Shown here: piece by piece, positions 44,437-52,500 of the stretch
Position numbering within the stretch: position 1 is the stretch's first letter
Layout of the letters: each line of letters begins with the position of its first letter
DNA from: Argonema antarcticum A004/B2
GTDB taxonomy: Bacteria; Cyanobacteriota; Cyanobacteriia; Cyanobacteriales; Aerosakkonemataceae
DNA length: 56,552 nucleotides
Assembly (NCBI RefSeq): GCF_023333585.1
Contig: NZ_JAIQZN010000020.1
Coordinates: forward strand, 1-56,552
Reading direction: 5' to 3'
Made by a program: the position numbers and the translations under genes
Notes under the pieces: model-generated
What the model saw: only the letters and a program-made list of their open reading frames with translations
The model's database searches: none
Told to the model about the DNA's origin: nothing

Positions 44437-44640
44437 GATAGAGGGCCGGGTGACAGAGGCCCTGCCCACAGCAGTGTTTCTAGTTGACCTGAATAACGAG
44501 GTCGATTTTTTGGCGCAGATGTCTGGCAAGATTCGACAAAATTAGCACCAAATCTAGCCAGACTAGAGCGTCAAACTGAAAGCTTACTTTTGACGACCTT
44601 AACAAAAGGCAAAATTACCGATGGTCGGAGTAAAAAGTAG
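44417..44640 (+). pseudogene. Decayed second copy of infA
   Basis: TTG 44417 starts [41 protein letters not shown] and a TAG (44543-44545); infA has [18 protein letters not shown] and [11 protein letters not shown] at the same places. Downstream, remnants of [15 protein letters not shown] are visible with several stops, and after a frameshift LTKGKITDGRSKK and a stop mirrors [13 protein letters not shown]. The upstream AAGGAAAAAGCAAATTGTC also mirrors GAGGAAAAATCAACTGTC of infA. It is therefore a tandem duplicate of infA in decay, located between infA and rpmJ. Confidence 0.88.
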
Positions 44641-44699
44641 GTAAGCTCAAGGAAGTTTAGGCCATAAAAATCCATCTTTCGTTAGAGCAGCATAATTAA

Positions 44700-44728
44700 C
44701 TGACAAATAAAATTAAAAATGATATAAT
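44700..44728 (+). promoter_or_regulatory. Strong internal promoter in front of rpmJ
   Basis: CTGACA (5/6 of TTGACA), a 17-bp spacer and a perfect TATAAT (44723-44728), 30 bp before the rpmJ start codon. It would drive rpmJ-rpsM-rpsK-rpoA-rplQ independently of the upstream spc part. Confidence 0.75.
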
Positions 44729-44757
44729 ATATAGTTTGTAGTCGAGCCGAAAAAGGC

Positions 44758-44871
44758 ATGAAAGTTCGAGCATCAGTTCGGAAAATTTGCGAAAAATGTC
44801 GCGTCATCCGTAGACGAGGCAGAGTTATGGTGATCTGCTCTAACCCCAAGCACAAACAACGTCAGGGTTAG
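44758..44871 (+). CDS. rpmJ: 50S ribosomal protein L36
   Basis: 37 residues, ATG 44758 to TAG 44869-44871. Full L36: [34 protein letters not shown]. Zinc-ribbon residues C-X2-C ... C-X4-H are present (Cys11, Cys14, Cys27, His32). Too short to be caught by length-limited ORF searches. A promoter lies directly upstream. Confidence 0.97.
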   Translation: MKVRASVRKICEKCRVIRRRGRVMVICSNPKHKQRQG

Positions 44872-44955
44872 TTTATCCGCAGCATCCAGTGTTCCTCAAA
44901 TATTTACACAATTGCAATTTTTAGCACCAAGTAAAGAATTAGGGAGAGATAAAGC

Positions 44956-45339
44956 GTGGCAAGGATTGCCGGGGTAGACCTTCCGCGCGATAAGCGCGTC
45001 GAAATCGGTCTGACTTACATTTACGGAATCGGGTTATCGCGGTCTAAGGAAATTTTAGCCTCGACCGAAATTAATCCAGACATTCGTGTCAGAGATCTAA
45101 GCGATGCACAAGTAGCAGCCCTGCGCGGGGCAGTCGAAAGCGACTATCAAGTAGAGGGCGATCTCAGACGCTTAGAAGCGATGAACATCAAGCGCCTGAT
45201 TGACATCGGTAGCTACCGAGGTCGCCGTCATCGCATGGGACTTCCCGTGCGCGGTCAGAGAACGCGCACCAATGCTCGAACCCGTCGCGGTAGACGTCAA
45301 ACCGTGGCAGGTAAGAAAAAGGCACCAGCTAAGAAGTAA
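44956..45339 (+). CDS. rpsM: 30S ribosomal protein S13
   Basis: 127 residues, GTG start behind AGGGAGAG. Motifs: [52 protein letters not shown] and a Lys-rich tail. Contacts P-site tRNA and 50S (bridge). Confidence 0.98.
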   Translation: MARIAGVDLPRDKRVEIGLTYIYGIGLSRSKEILASTEINPDIRVRDLSDAQVAALRGAVESDYQVEGDLRRLEAMNIKRLIDIGSYRGRRHRMGLPVRGQRTRTNARTRRGRRQTVAGKKKAPAKK

Positions 45340-45422
45340 GTATTTGATTGAGCCACAAGTAAACTTACTAGGCCCAAAATACAACCAGCAAGCAAGTAAA
45401 AACCCAAGCTTTATAGACCGAT

Positions 45423-45818
45423 ATGGCGCGACAAACAACCAGAAAACCCGGTGCGAAAAAGCAAAAGCGAAACGTACCCAATGGGGTAGCCTTCATTCAG
45501 TCAACATTCAACAACACTATTGTTACCATTGGAGATCAAAATGGAGATGTAATCTCCTGGGCATCAGCGGGTTCCAGTGGCTTTAAAGGTGCAAAAAAAG
45601 GAACACCCTTTGCAGCGCAGACAGCAGCTGAAGCAGCAGCTCGCCGAGCGACAGATCAGGGAATGAGGCAGATCGAAGTGATGGTTAGCGGTCCTGGAGC
45701 TGGCCGCGAAACTGCCATTCGAGCGCTTCAGGGTTCAGGGTTAGAAATTACGTTGATTCGGGATATTACTCCGATTCCCCATAATGGCTGCCGCCCACCA
45801 AAACGTCGCCGCGTCTAG
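45423..45818 (+). CDS. rpsK: 30S ribosomal protein S11
   Basis: 131 residues, ATG start. Motifs: [59 protein letters not shown] and [19 protein letters not shown]11 is part of the 30S platform. No strong Shine-Dalgarno in front. Confidence 0.98.
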   Translation: MARQTTRKPGAKKQKRNVPNGVAFIQSTFNNTIVTIGDQNGDVISWASAGSSGFKGAKKGTPFAAQTAAEAAARRATDQGMRQIEVMVSGPGAGRETAIRALQGSGLEITLIRDITPIPHNGCRPPKRRRV

Positions 45819-46025
45819 ACACAACAAAAGTTTTTGTGGCGTCTTTAATCAAAAAGGTCAGGCTGGTGGATGCGGTTAATCCGTTGTCCTGCGGGTGTCG
45901 GCGTCGCCATCCCGATCTGGCGGTGGCGATGGAAATATTCATCTGGAAATACAGCTTGTGAAATCAAATTGGGAGGCTGCAACAGAAGCCTTCCACCGGA
46001 TCGAGGAAGAAGGGGGATCAGTTAC
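45819..46025 (+). promoter_or_regulatory. G/C-rich structured gap in front of rpoA
   Basis: 207 bp with a reading frame that joins rpoA (from 45870) but is not similar to the RNAP alpha subunit. It can fold (CGCCA-14-TGGCG around 45905-45928; CATCCACCAGCC / GGTGG elements). AGAAGGGGGATC provides the rpoA Shine-Dalgarno. Could be a translational control region; not tested. Confidence 0.4.
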
Positions 46026-46979
46026 GTGGCGCAGTTTCAAATTGAATGTGTCGAGTCTAACATTGAGAAAAATCGCGGTCAATACAGCAAATTTGTCCTA
46101 GAGCCGCTAGAACGGGGTCAAGGAACAACAGTAGGCAACGCTTTGAGGCGGGTACTGCTGTCTAACCTGCCAGGGACAGCCGTTACCGCAGTCCGCATTG
46201 CTGGCGTCAATCACGAATTTGCCACCATTCCGGGAGTGCGGGAGGATGTGCTGGAAATCCTGCTCAACATGAAGGAAATAGTCTTCAAAAGCCATGACTC
46301 CCAACCGCAGATAGGCCGATTAGTAGCCACCGGACCCGGTACAGTAACGGCGTCACAATTTGATTTGCCTTCTCAGACTCAGATGGAAGTAGTCGATCCA
46401 AGCCAGTATGTGGCTACCTTAGCACCAGGAGCCAAACTGGAAATGGAGTTCCGCCTGGAAACCGGGAAGGGGTATCGAGCAGTAGATCGAGGCCACGATG
46501 AAGCTGCGGCTTTAGACTTTCTCCAGATTGACGCGGTTTTCATGCCAGTTCGGAAAGTCAACTACAGCGTTGAAGAAGTTCGCGCTGATGGCTCTGTGGA
46601 AAAAGACAGATTGCTGATGGAAGTCTGGACTAATGGCAGTATCTCACCCCAAGAAGCTCTCTCGCAAGCCGCGGGTATCCTGGTAGACTTGTTCAACCCG
46701 CTGACAAACATGAATCTGCAACCGATAGACTCAGACAAATCGGATGATGAAGACCCGACCAGTCAAATCCCGATCGAGGAATTGCAGCTCTCGGTGCGGG
46801 CTTATAACTGTCTGAAGCGGGCTCAGATTAACTCGGTGGCCGACTTGCTGGATTACACGCAAGAAGACTTACTGGAAATCAAAAACTTTGGTCAGAAGTC
46901 TGCGGAAGAGGTGATAGAAGCCCTACAGCGACGGTTAGGAATCACATTGCCGCTGGAAAAAGCTGCCAAATCAAACTGA
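46026..46979 (+). CDS. rpoA: DNA-directed RNA polymerase subunit alpha
   Basis: 317 residues from GTG 46026 (MAQFQIECVESNIEKNRGQY), the known start for cyanobacterial RpoA; 52 extra upstream codons are rejected. N-terminal dimerisation domain: VLEPLERGQGTTVGNALRRVLLSNLPGTAV; C-terminal domain with IPIEELQLSVRAYNCLKRAQINSVADLLDYTQEDLLEIKNFGQKSAEEVIEAL. Between S11 and L17, as in the alpha operon. Confidence 0.98.
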   Translation: MAQFQIECVESNIEKNRGQYSKFVLEPLERGQGTTVGNALRRVLLSNLPGTAVTAVRIAGVNHEFATIPGVREDVLEILLNMKEIVFKSHDSQPQIGRLVATGPGTVTASQFDLPSQTQMEVVDPSQYVATLAPGAKLEMEFRLETGKGYRAVDRGHDEAAALDFLQIDAVFMPVRKVNYSVEEVRADGSVEKDRLLMEVWTNGSISPQEALSQAAGILVDLFNPLTNMNLQPIDSDKSDDEDPTSQIPIEELQLSVRAYNCLKRAQINSVADLLDYTQEDLLEIKNFGQKSAEEVIEALQRRLGITLPLEKAAKSN

Positions 46980-47080
46980 TGATTCCATGAGGGATTCTAG
47001 ATTTTAGATTTTAGATTTCAAATTTCAAAACGTAACTTTTAAATCTGAAATCTGAAATTTTCAATCTGAATTTCCTTGTT
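46980..47080. repeat. Filler repeats between rpoA and rplQ
   Basis: TCTAGATTTTAGATTTTAG, TTTCAAATTTC and TTTTAAATCTGAAATCTGAAATTTTC; the two halves can pair. Confidence 0.8.
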
Positions 47081-47116
47081 AAGGGTTCCTTTTAATTTAG
47101 AGACAACAGAAGTGTT

Positions 47117-47467
47117 ATGCGTCACGGATGTCGTATTCATCAACTCGGTAAGCCAGCCGACCAGCGTAGGGCTCTGTTAAGAGCCCTGACAACCCAACTG
47201 CTGCGTCATGGCCGGATCGAAACAACAAAAGCAAGGGCGAGAGCTGTTCGGTCTGAAGCGGACAAAATAATTACCTTAGCGAAGGATGGTTCTTTGGCGG
47301 CTCGTCGCCAAGCGATCGGCTATCTTTACGATAAACAGCTGGTTCACGCCCTATTTGAGCAGGTTGGCGATCGCTATGGCAGTCGTCAGGGCGGATATAC
47401 TCGCATCCTTCGCACCATCCGACGCCGGGGCGATAATGCTGAAATGGCAATTATCGAGCTGGTCTGA
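47117..47467 (+). CDS. rplQ: 50S ribosomal protein L17
   Basis: 116 residues, ATG start. [41 protein letters not shown] is the family N-terminus (HR..KLG is written HQLGK here); the rest fits ([41 protein letters not shown]). Last gene of the alpha operon proper. Confidence 0.97.
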   Translation: MRHGCRIHQLGKPADQRRALLRALTTQLLRHGRIETTKARARAVRSEADKIITLAKDGSLAARRQAIGYLYDKQLVHALFEQVGDRYGSRQGGYTRILRTIRRRGDNAEMAIIELV

Positions 47468-47470
47468 AGA

Positions 47471-47626
47471 AAGTGCTGAGTGGTGAGTGCTGAGTGCTGA
47501 GTTAGGCAATAGGCAATAGGCAGTATTCCCTAATCTTTATTCGCTTTTAACTCAAAACTCATTCCTCAAAACTCAGAGATTGGCACTCTTATGACTCAGC
47601 ACTCAGCACTCAGCACTCAGCACTCC
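47471..47626. repeat. GTGCTGA / ACTCAGC heptamer arrays around the truA start
   Basis: GAGTGGTGAGTGCTGAGTGCTGAG at 47477-47502 and its inverse ACTCAGCACTCAGCACTCAGC at 47594-47622 face each other, with TAGGCAATAGGCA and AACTCAAAACTC filler between. The right array lies inside the truA frame and codes its first residues (TQHSALSTQHS). Confidence 0.88.
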
Positions 47627-48424
47627 AGAAGAGTTGCCTTGGTGATTCAATACCTGGGCACAGATTTTCATGGATGGCAAAGGCAGCCTCGACATCGGAC
47701 GGTGCAGGAAGAGATTGAAAAGGTGCTTTCAGAGATAATGAATCGATCGGTAACGCTTTATGGTGCAGGTCGAACCGATTCAGGTGTCCACGCCTCCGCC
47801 CAAGTGGCTCATTTTGAGGCCACTGGTTATATCCCGCCCGAAAAGTGGGCGAATGTTCTCAACGCTCGACTCCCTAAGGATATATTGATTCTGGCTTCAG
47901 CTGAGGTAAATCCTCCCTGGCACGCCCGCTTTTCAGCCAGCTACAGGCGCTATCGTTATACGCTTTATACCGATCGCCAACCCAACTTGTTCGTGCGGCC
48001 TTTTGCTTGGCATTATTATTATCAGCCCCTAGATGAATCGCTGATGCAAGCCACTCTTAACCCCCTGATTGGCAAGCACGATTTGGCTGCCTTTCACCGC
48101 GCCAGATCGAGTCGTTCTCATTCCTGGGTGGAAGTGCAAGCGGCAGAATGCTATCGTTATGGGCCATTCGTTCACATCGAACTTCAGGCTAATGGGTTTT
48201 TGTATGGAATGGTAAGGCTGGTGGTGGGGTTACTCGTTCAGGTCGGACGAGGAGAGCGATCGCAGGATAACTTTACCAATCTCTGGGTCAACAGGCTTCG
48301 ATCCGAAGTAAGGTACGCCGCACCAGCTCACGGATTGTGCCTATTGCGCGTGGGTTATCCAGAATTCCCATTTCCCAGAGAAGTCTGGTTTGACAGACAA
48401 CCTAAATTTGTCATCACTCATTAG
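47591..48424 (+). CDS. truA: tRNA pseudouridine(38-40) synthase TruA
   Basis: 277 residues. The catalytic Asp is in GAGRTDSGVHASAQVAHF (near 60). Other TruA parts: RRVALVIQYLGTDFHGWQRQP, FSASYRRYRYTLYTDRQPN, KHDLAAFHRARS and QANGFLYGMVRLVVGLLVQVGRG. The first 12 residues are coded by an ACTCAGC repeat array, so ATG 47591 may be a new start; no other ATG exists before the catalytic domain, and the family-like sequence begins at residue 13 (RRVALVI). It often follows rplQ in cyanobacteria. Confidence 0.95.
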   Translation: MTQHSALSTQHSRRVALVIQYLGTDFHGWQRQPRHRTVQEEIEKVLSEIMNRSVTLYGAGRTDSGVHASAQVAHFEATGYIPPEKWANVLNARLPKDILILASAEVNPPWHARFSASYRRYRYTLYTDRQPNLFVRPFAWHYYYQPLDESLMQATLNPLIGKHDLAAFHRARSSRSHSWVEVQAAECYRYGPFVHIELQANGFLYGMVRLVVGLLVQVGRGERSQDNFTNLWVNRLRSEVRYAAPAHGLCLLRVGYPEFPFPREVWFDRQPKFVITH

Positions 48425-48540
48425 TCATTAGTCATTAGTGATTGAACAATGACAACTGACAACGGACAACGGACAACTGACAACGGACAACTGACAACTA
48501 ACAACTGACAACTGACAACTGACAACGGACAACTGAAAAA
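48425..48540. repeat. ACTGACA / ACGGACA heptamer array between truA and rplM
   Basis: CATTAGTCATTAGTG followed by about twelve 7-mers ACTGACA or ACGGACA up to the rplM start. Same family as at 35449-35532. Confidence 0.9.
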
Positions 48541-48546
48541 TAAACT

Positions 48547-49002
48547 ATGAACACAACCTTTCTACCTTCTCCAGATACCCTAGAGCGCAAATGGTACGTG
48601 GTAGATGCCACTGACCAACGCTTGGGGCGACTCGCCAGCGAAATCGCAATGGTTCTCAGAGGCAAAAACAAGCCCTACTATACGCCGCACCTGGATACAG
48701 GTGACTTCGTGATTGTCGTTAATGCCGAAAAAGTGAAAGTTACTGGCAAAAAACGTACCCAAAAAGAATATTTTCGTACTTCTGGTAGACCGGGTGGGAT
48801 GAAAACGGAAACTTTTGCCCAACTCCAAGTGCGTATACCAGAACGGATTATCGAACACGCGGTGAAAGGGATGCTGCCCAAGAATACTTTAGGCCGAAGC
48901 CTGTTTACTAAACTAAAGGTATACCGGGGTTCCGACCATCCCCATCAAGCTCAAGAACCCCAAGAATTGAAAATTAACACTATTCCAGGAGAAAAAGATT
49001 AA
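48547..49002 (+). CDS. rplM: 50S ribosomal protein L13
   Basis: 151 residues, ATG start. Motifs: [85 protein letters not shown]. Its stop overlaps the rpsI start by one base. Confidence 0.98.
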   Translation: MNTTFLPSPDTLERKWYVVDATDQRLGRLASEIAMVLRGKNKPYYTPHLDTGDFVIVVNAEKVKVTGKKRTQKEYFRTSGRPGGMKTETFAQLQVRIPERIIEHAVKGMLPKNTLGRSLFTKLKVYRGSDHPHQAQEPQELKINTIPGEKD

Positions 49003-49415
49003 TGCAAGCAACCGAAGTTAGCGATCGCGTCATGTACTTGGGAACTGGTCGTCGCAAATCTGCCGTAGCAAGAGTGCGCCTAGTTCCCGGAGAAGGCAAA
49101 ATATCGATCAATAAAAAGGAGGGCAACCTGTACCTCCAATTCAACCCAGCTTTCCTCTCAGCAGTCAAAGCTCCCTTAGAAACCCTGGGACTGGAAAATG
49201 AATATGATATCCTCGTCAACGCCCACGGCGGTGGAGTAGCAGGTCAGGCAGATGCTATCCGTTTGGGAGTAGCTAGAGCCCTTTGCCAATTAGACCCGGA
49301 TAACCGCAAACCCCTAAAAATCGAAGGCTACCTTACCCGCGACCCCAGAGCAAAAGAACGCAAGAAATACGGCTTGCACAAAGCTCGGAAAGCACCTCAG
49401 TACTCTAAGCGCTAG
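49002..49415 (+). CDS. rpsI: 30S ribosomal protein S9
   Basis: 137 residues, TAATG overlap with rplM. Motifs: [44 protein letters not shown] and the C-terminal tail [19 protein letters not shown], which touches P-site tRNA. Confidence 0.98.
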   Translation: MQATEVSDRVMYLGTGRRKSAVARVRLVPGEGKISINKKEGNLYLQFNPAFLSAVKAPLETLGLENEYDILVNAHGGGVAGQADAIRLGVARALCQLDPDNRKPLKIEGYLTRDPRAKERKKYGLHKARKAPQYSKR

Positions 49416-49530
49416 AATGTTTCTAATGGGTTGGGAAATTTTAGATTTTAGATTTTAGATTTATTTTAAATTTTAAATCTGAGATTTTAAATCTGAAATT
49501 TCCTTGCCAACCACCAAAAATCTCAAGGAG
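49416..49530. repeat. Filler repeats between rpsI and rpmE
   Basis: ATTTTAGATTTTAGATTTTAG and TTTTAAATCTGAGATTTTAAATCTGAAATTTCC; imperfect inverted halves. Confidence 0.8.
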
Positions 49531-49539
49531 AAAACCAAT

Positions 49540-49794
49540 ATGCCCAAACCTGATATTCATCCAAAGTGGTATCCCGAAGCCAAAGTCTACTGCAACGGCC
49601 AAGTAGTCCTGACCGTTGGTTCTACAAAACCAGAACTTCACGTAGATGTATGGTCTGGTAACCATCCCTTTTTCACCGGCACTCAGAAAATCATCGATAC
49701 CGAAGGTCGGGTTGAGCGCTTCATGCGTAAGTACGGGATGTTGGAAGGCGACGCCGCAGCTACACCTGCTCCTGGCACCAAAAAGAAAAGATAG
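49540..49794 (+). CDS. rpmE: 50S ribosomal protein L31
   Basis: 84 residues from ATG 49540 (MPKPDIHPKWYPEAKVYCNGQ) with AAGGAG in front; the frame open from 49504 adds 12 filler-derived codons. Long-type cyanobacterial/plastid L31 with one Cys and no zinc CxxC. Core VLTVGSTKPELHVDVWSGNHPFFTGTQKIIDTEGRVERFMRKYG, then an Ala/Pro/Lys tail. Confidence 0.96.
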   Translation: MPKPDIHPKWYPEAKVYCNGQVVLTVGSTKPELHVDVWSGNHPFFTGTQKIIDTEGRVERFMRKYGMLEGDAAATPAPGTKKKR

Positions 49795-49897
49795 CAGGAT
49801 TGTCATCTGTCTGTAGTCCGTTGTTTGTAGTTTTTTCCTACTGACAACCGACCCCCCTAAGCTTTCATAACTGACAACTGACAACTGGCAACTGACA
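49795..49897. repeat. Filler repeats between rpmE and prfA
   Basis: GTAGTCCGTTGTTTGTAG and ACTGACAACTGACAACTGGC units up to the prfA start codon; no Shine-Dalgarno remains. Confidence 0.8.
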
Positions 49898-50992
49898 ATG
49901 GCTGAAACATACCTGCTAAACAAACTAAAATCTGTTGAACAAACCTTCAACGAACTGAACCGACGACTTGCCGATCCAGATATCGCTAGCGACCCAACTG
50001 AGTATCAAAAAGTGGCTAAGGCACGCTCTTCTTTGGAAGAAGTGGTTAACACTTATGAGAATTGGAAAAATGCTCAGTCAGAGTGGGTAGGAGCAAAACA
50101 AATTCTCAAAGAAACCAATGGCGATCCTGAATTGCACGAAATGGCAGCCCTGGAGGTTCAGGAACTGGAGTCAAAGCTAGAGCAACTGGAAACTCGCTTA
50201 AAAGTATTGCTTTTACCCCGCGATCCCAATGATGACAAGAACATCATGCTGGAAATTCGGGCTGGAACTGGTGGGAATGAGGCAAGTATTTGGGTGGGCG
50301 ATCTTTTGCGGCTGTACTCGCGCTATGCCGACGGTCAAAACTGGAAGGTGAAGTTGGTGAGCGAGTCCCTGGGAGAGATGGGCGGCTTTAAGGAAGTTGT
50401 GCTGGAAATTCAGGGCGACCAAGTTTACAGCAAGCTGAAATTTGAAGCTGGGGTTCACCGGGTGCAACGAGTCCCTGTGACTGAAGCTGGGGGTCGGGTT
50501 CACACTTCGACGGCTACTGTGGCAGTGATGCCAGAGGTCGATGAGGTGGAGGTGCATATCGACCCGAAGGATATTGAAATGAAGACGGCACGTTCCGGTG
50601 GTGCTGGCGGACAAAACGTCAACAAGGTTGAAACAGCTGCTGACTTGATTCACAAACCTACGGGGATTCGGATTTTCTGCACTGAAGAACGGAGTCAGTT
50701 GCAGAACAAAGAGCGGGCGATGCAAATCTTGCGTGCTAAGCTTTATGAAATTAAGCTGCGCGAACAACAGGAAGCGGTAACATCAATGCGTCGATCGCAG
50801 GTTGGTACAGGTGAGCGTTCTGAAAAGATTCGCACCTATAACTACAAGGACAACCGGGTTACCGATCACCGTTTGGGGCAGAATTACACTCTCACCCCCA
50901 TTTTAGAAGGGGATTTGGAGTCGGTGATTCAAAATTGTATTTCCCAAGATCAGCAGGAACGTTTGGTGGAATTAGCGGCTTCTGTGTCATAG
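49898..50992 (+). CDS. prfA: Peptide chain release factor 1
   Basis: 364 residues, ATG start. Recognises UAA and UAG. GGQ motif in [19 protein letters not shown] (near 232) and the anticodon-like tripeptide PVT in [26 protein letters not shown] (PxT class, hence RF1, not RF2). N-terminal coiled domain [32 protein letters not shown]. Last gene of the long plus-strand translation cluster. Confidence 0.97.
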   Translation: MAETYLLNKLKSVEQTFNELNRRLADPDIASDPTEYQKVAKARSSLEEVVNTYENWKNAQSEWVGAKQILKETNGDPELHEMAALEVQELESKLEQLETRLKVLLLPRDPNDDKNIMLEIRAGTGGNEASIWVGDLLRLYSRYADGQNWKVKLVSESLGEMGGFKEVVLEIQGDQVYSKLKFEAGVHRVQRVPVTEAGGRVHTSTATVAVMPEVDEVEVHIDPKDIEMKTARSGGAGGQNVNKVETAADLIHKPTGIRIFCTEERSQLQNKERAMQILRAKLYEIKLREQQEAVTSMRRSQVGTGERSEKIRTYNYKDNRVTDHRLGQNYTLTPILEGDLESVIQNCISQDQQERLVELAASVS

Positions 50993-51411
50993 AGGAATTT
51001 GAAAAAAAGCTAATGCGTTATAGGGATAGACACTCGCGATCGTGCTTTGAAGAAAAGGCGATCGCTTTGTCATTTATAGCTAGGGACATCGTAGTGCCGG
51101 ACTCAAATCTTAGCCTTTCTTTGACCAGGGGCGGTGGTCAGAGTCCGACCATCTCTGATTCCAAGCTACTTTCCTTTCTACTCTGACTACCGCCCCGCTC
51201 CTGACCTGAATCCTTACGAAGGCATTAATAACAAATTAAAATTATTAAAACGATGTGGTTTTGGCTTTTCGTCGATTTAGCTAAAACTTTACAAACTAGC
51301 TGATACTTCAAAGATTGTGTAAAGTCAGTATCTTCACTCCTCTCGCCAGTGAAAAGCAAGGTTATATTGCATTTAGGCCAATAGACCCGCCCTTGAAGCT
51401 GACTGCGAGCT
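50993..51411. other. 419-bp intergenic region with a long-stem hairpin
   Basis: No gene. Two GCGATCG sites near 51037-51064, then an inverted repeat GGGGCGGTGGTCAGAG (51128-51143) / CTCTGACTACCGCCCC (51181-51196), 15 of 16 pairs with a 37-nt loop. There is no T-run, so not a standard terminator. The part from 51200 is AT-rich and probably holds the sugar transferase promoter. Confidence 0.6.
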
Positions 51412-52119
51412 ATGATTACATCTGAACTAGCTGGTATCTTATCCTTTAATTCTTCTCTTAACCGCCCATATCGGCATCGTTTATATAAAATTGGTTTTGC
51501 TAGAAAATCAGAGCATCCTTCAGTAAGGAGCAAAGCCAAGCGTCTGATTGACATTCTGGGAGCCGTAATGGGATTGGGGATCGCTGGCATTGTCGGGATT
51601 CCTGTTGCGATCGCCACTCAACTGGATAACCCAGGCCCCATTCTATACAGCCAAATGCGCTGCGGTCTCAACGGTCGCCTCTTCCGAATTTGGAAATTCC
51701 GGTCGATGGTGATTGGGGCAGACCAGATGAAAGATTTGGTTCAAAACCAAGCAACAGGTCATATCTTTAAAAATGACAATGACCCCCGCATCACCAAAGT
51801 TGGCCGACTTTTACGTCGCACCAGCTTGGACGAATTACCCCAATTCTGGAATGTGCTAATGGGGGATATGAGTTTGGTCGGAACTCGTCCGCCCACAGTA
51901 GATGAAGTTGTAAAATATGAAAGCCACCATTGGGAAAGGTTGAAGGTCAAGCCGGGATTAACAGGGGAATGGCAGGCCAACGGTCGCTCCACAGTTAAAG
52001 ATTTTGAAGAAATCGTTCGTATGGATGTGGACTACCAACGCAAGTGGTCGATTGTCTATGACATCGGTCTGATTTTCAAGACCATCCAGGTTGTGCTGAG
52101 TAAAAGTGGCGCTTGCTGA
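51412..52119 (+). CDS. Sugar transferase (polyprenyl glycosylphosphotransferase, bacterial sugar transferase family)
   Basis: 235 residues, ATG start. The C-terminal catalytic domain of WbaP/PssY-type enzymes transfers sugar-1-phosphate to undecaprenyl phosphate, the first step of repeat-unit assembly. Seen: KRLIDILGAVMGLGIAGIVGIPVAIAT (membrane helix, near 45-70), GPILYSQMRCGLNGRLFRIWKFRSM, DPRITKVGRLLRRTSLDELPQFWNVLMGDMSLVGTRPP (Asp-Glu catalytic pair) and GLTGEWQANGRS. The short N-terminus lacks the four-helix domain of full WbaP. It may supply the EPS exported by the 2180-7051 pair, but the two loci are 44 kb apart. Confidence 0.93.
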   Translation: MITSELAGILSFNSSLNRPYRHRLYKIGFARKSEHPSVRSKAKRLIDILGAVMGLGIAGIVGIPVAIATQLDNPGPILYSQMRCGLNGRLFRIWKFRSMVIGADQMKDLVQNQATGHIFKNDNDPRITKVGRLLRRTSLDELPQFWNVLMGDMSLVGTRPPTVDEVVKYESHHWERLKVKPGLTGEWQANGRSTVKDFEEIVRMDVDYQRKWSIVYDIGLIFKTIQVVLSKSGAC

Positions 52120-52500
52120 TCTGAGATAGCAACTTATTTCACCTATTGCATTTTGGGCTGTTAGAAGGTAAGTGAGGGACTCCCGAAACCCGGTTTCTTT
52201 AAGAAACCGGGTTTCTCTTGTTTACTGGAGCCGACTGCAAGCCCCTAGAAATCGCGATGGCTTTCTGGCTCGATCGTTTTTCAGGTAAAATATAGCTAGG
52301 GACTAGGGGAGGGGGCAAAGGGGCTAGGGACTAGGGACTAGGGAAGAGGGAAGAGGAAAAAGCTTGACGAAGTAAGGGATTATGGACTTCATGTAACAGT
52401 TGGAGTTGCCTTAATCGCCCTGGCGGTTGCTATAAATGATTAAATTGCTTATTAGCGATCGCTTTGAAAAACTTGATTTACCGTAGAAATACCTAATATA
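52120..52500. other. 381-bp intergenic region of dispersed repeats
   Basis: Contains the AAACCCGG palindrome (52185-52215), GGGACTAGGGGAGGGGG and AGGGGCTAGGGACTAGGGACTAGGG filler (52298-52350), and TTGCCTTAATCGCCCTGGCGGTTGCTATA (52406-52434; related copy at 17218-17244). GATCGC sites at 52456. No gene. Confidence 0.7.
52185..52215. repeat. Perfect 31-bp palindrome GAAACCCGGTTTCTT
   Basis: GAAACCCGGTTTCTT-t-AAGAAACCGGGTTTC; identical in sequence to 56461-56491 except for the centre base. A degenerate direct-repeat form is at 27634-27665. Confidence 0.92.

Noticed and set aside
45870-46025. Longer N-terminus for RNA polymerase alpha
   Set aside because: The extension has no similarity to RpoA; GTG 46026 with a good Shine-Dalgarno matches the known protein start.
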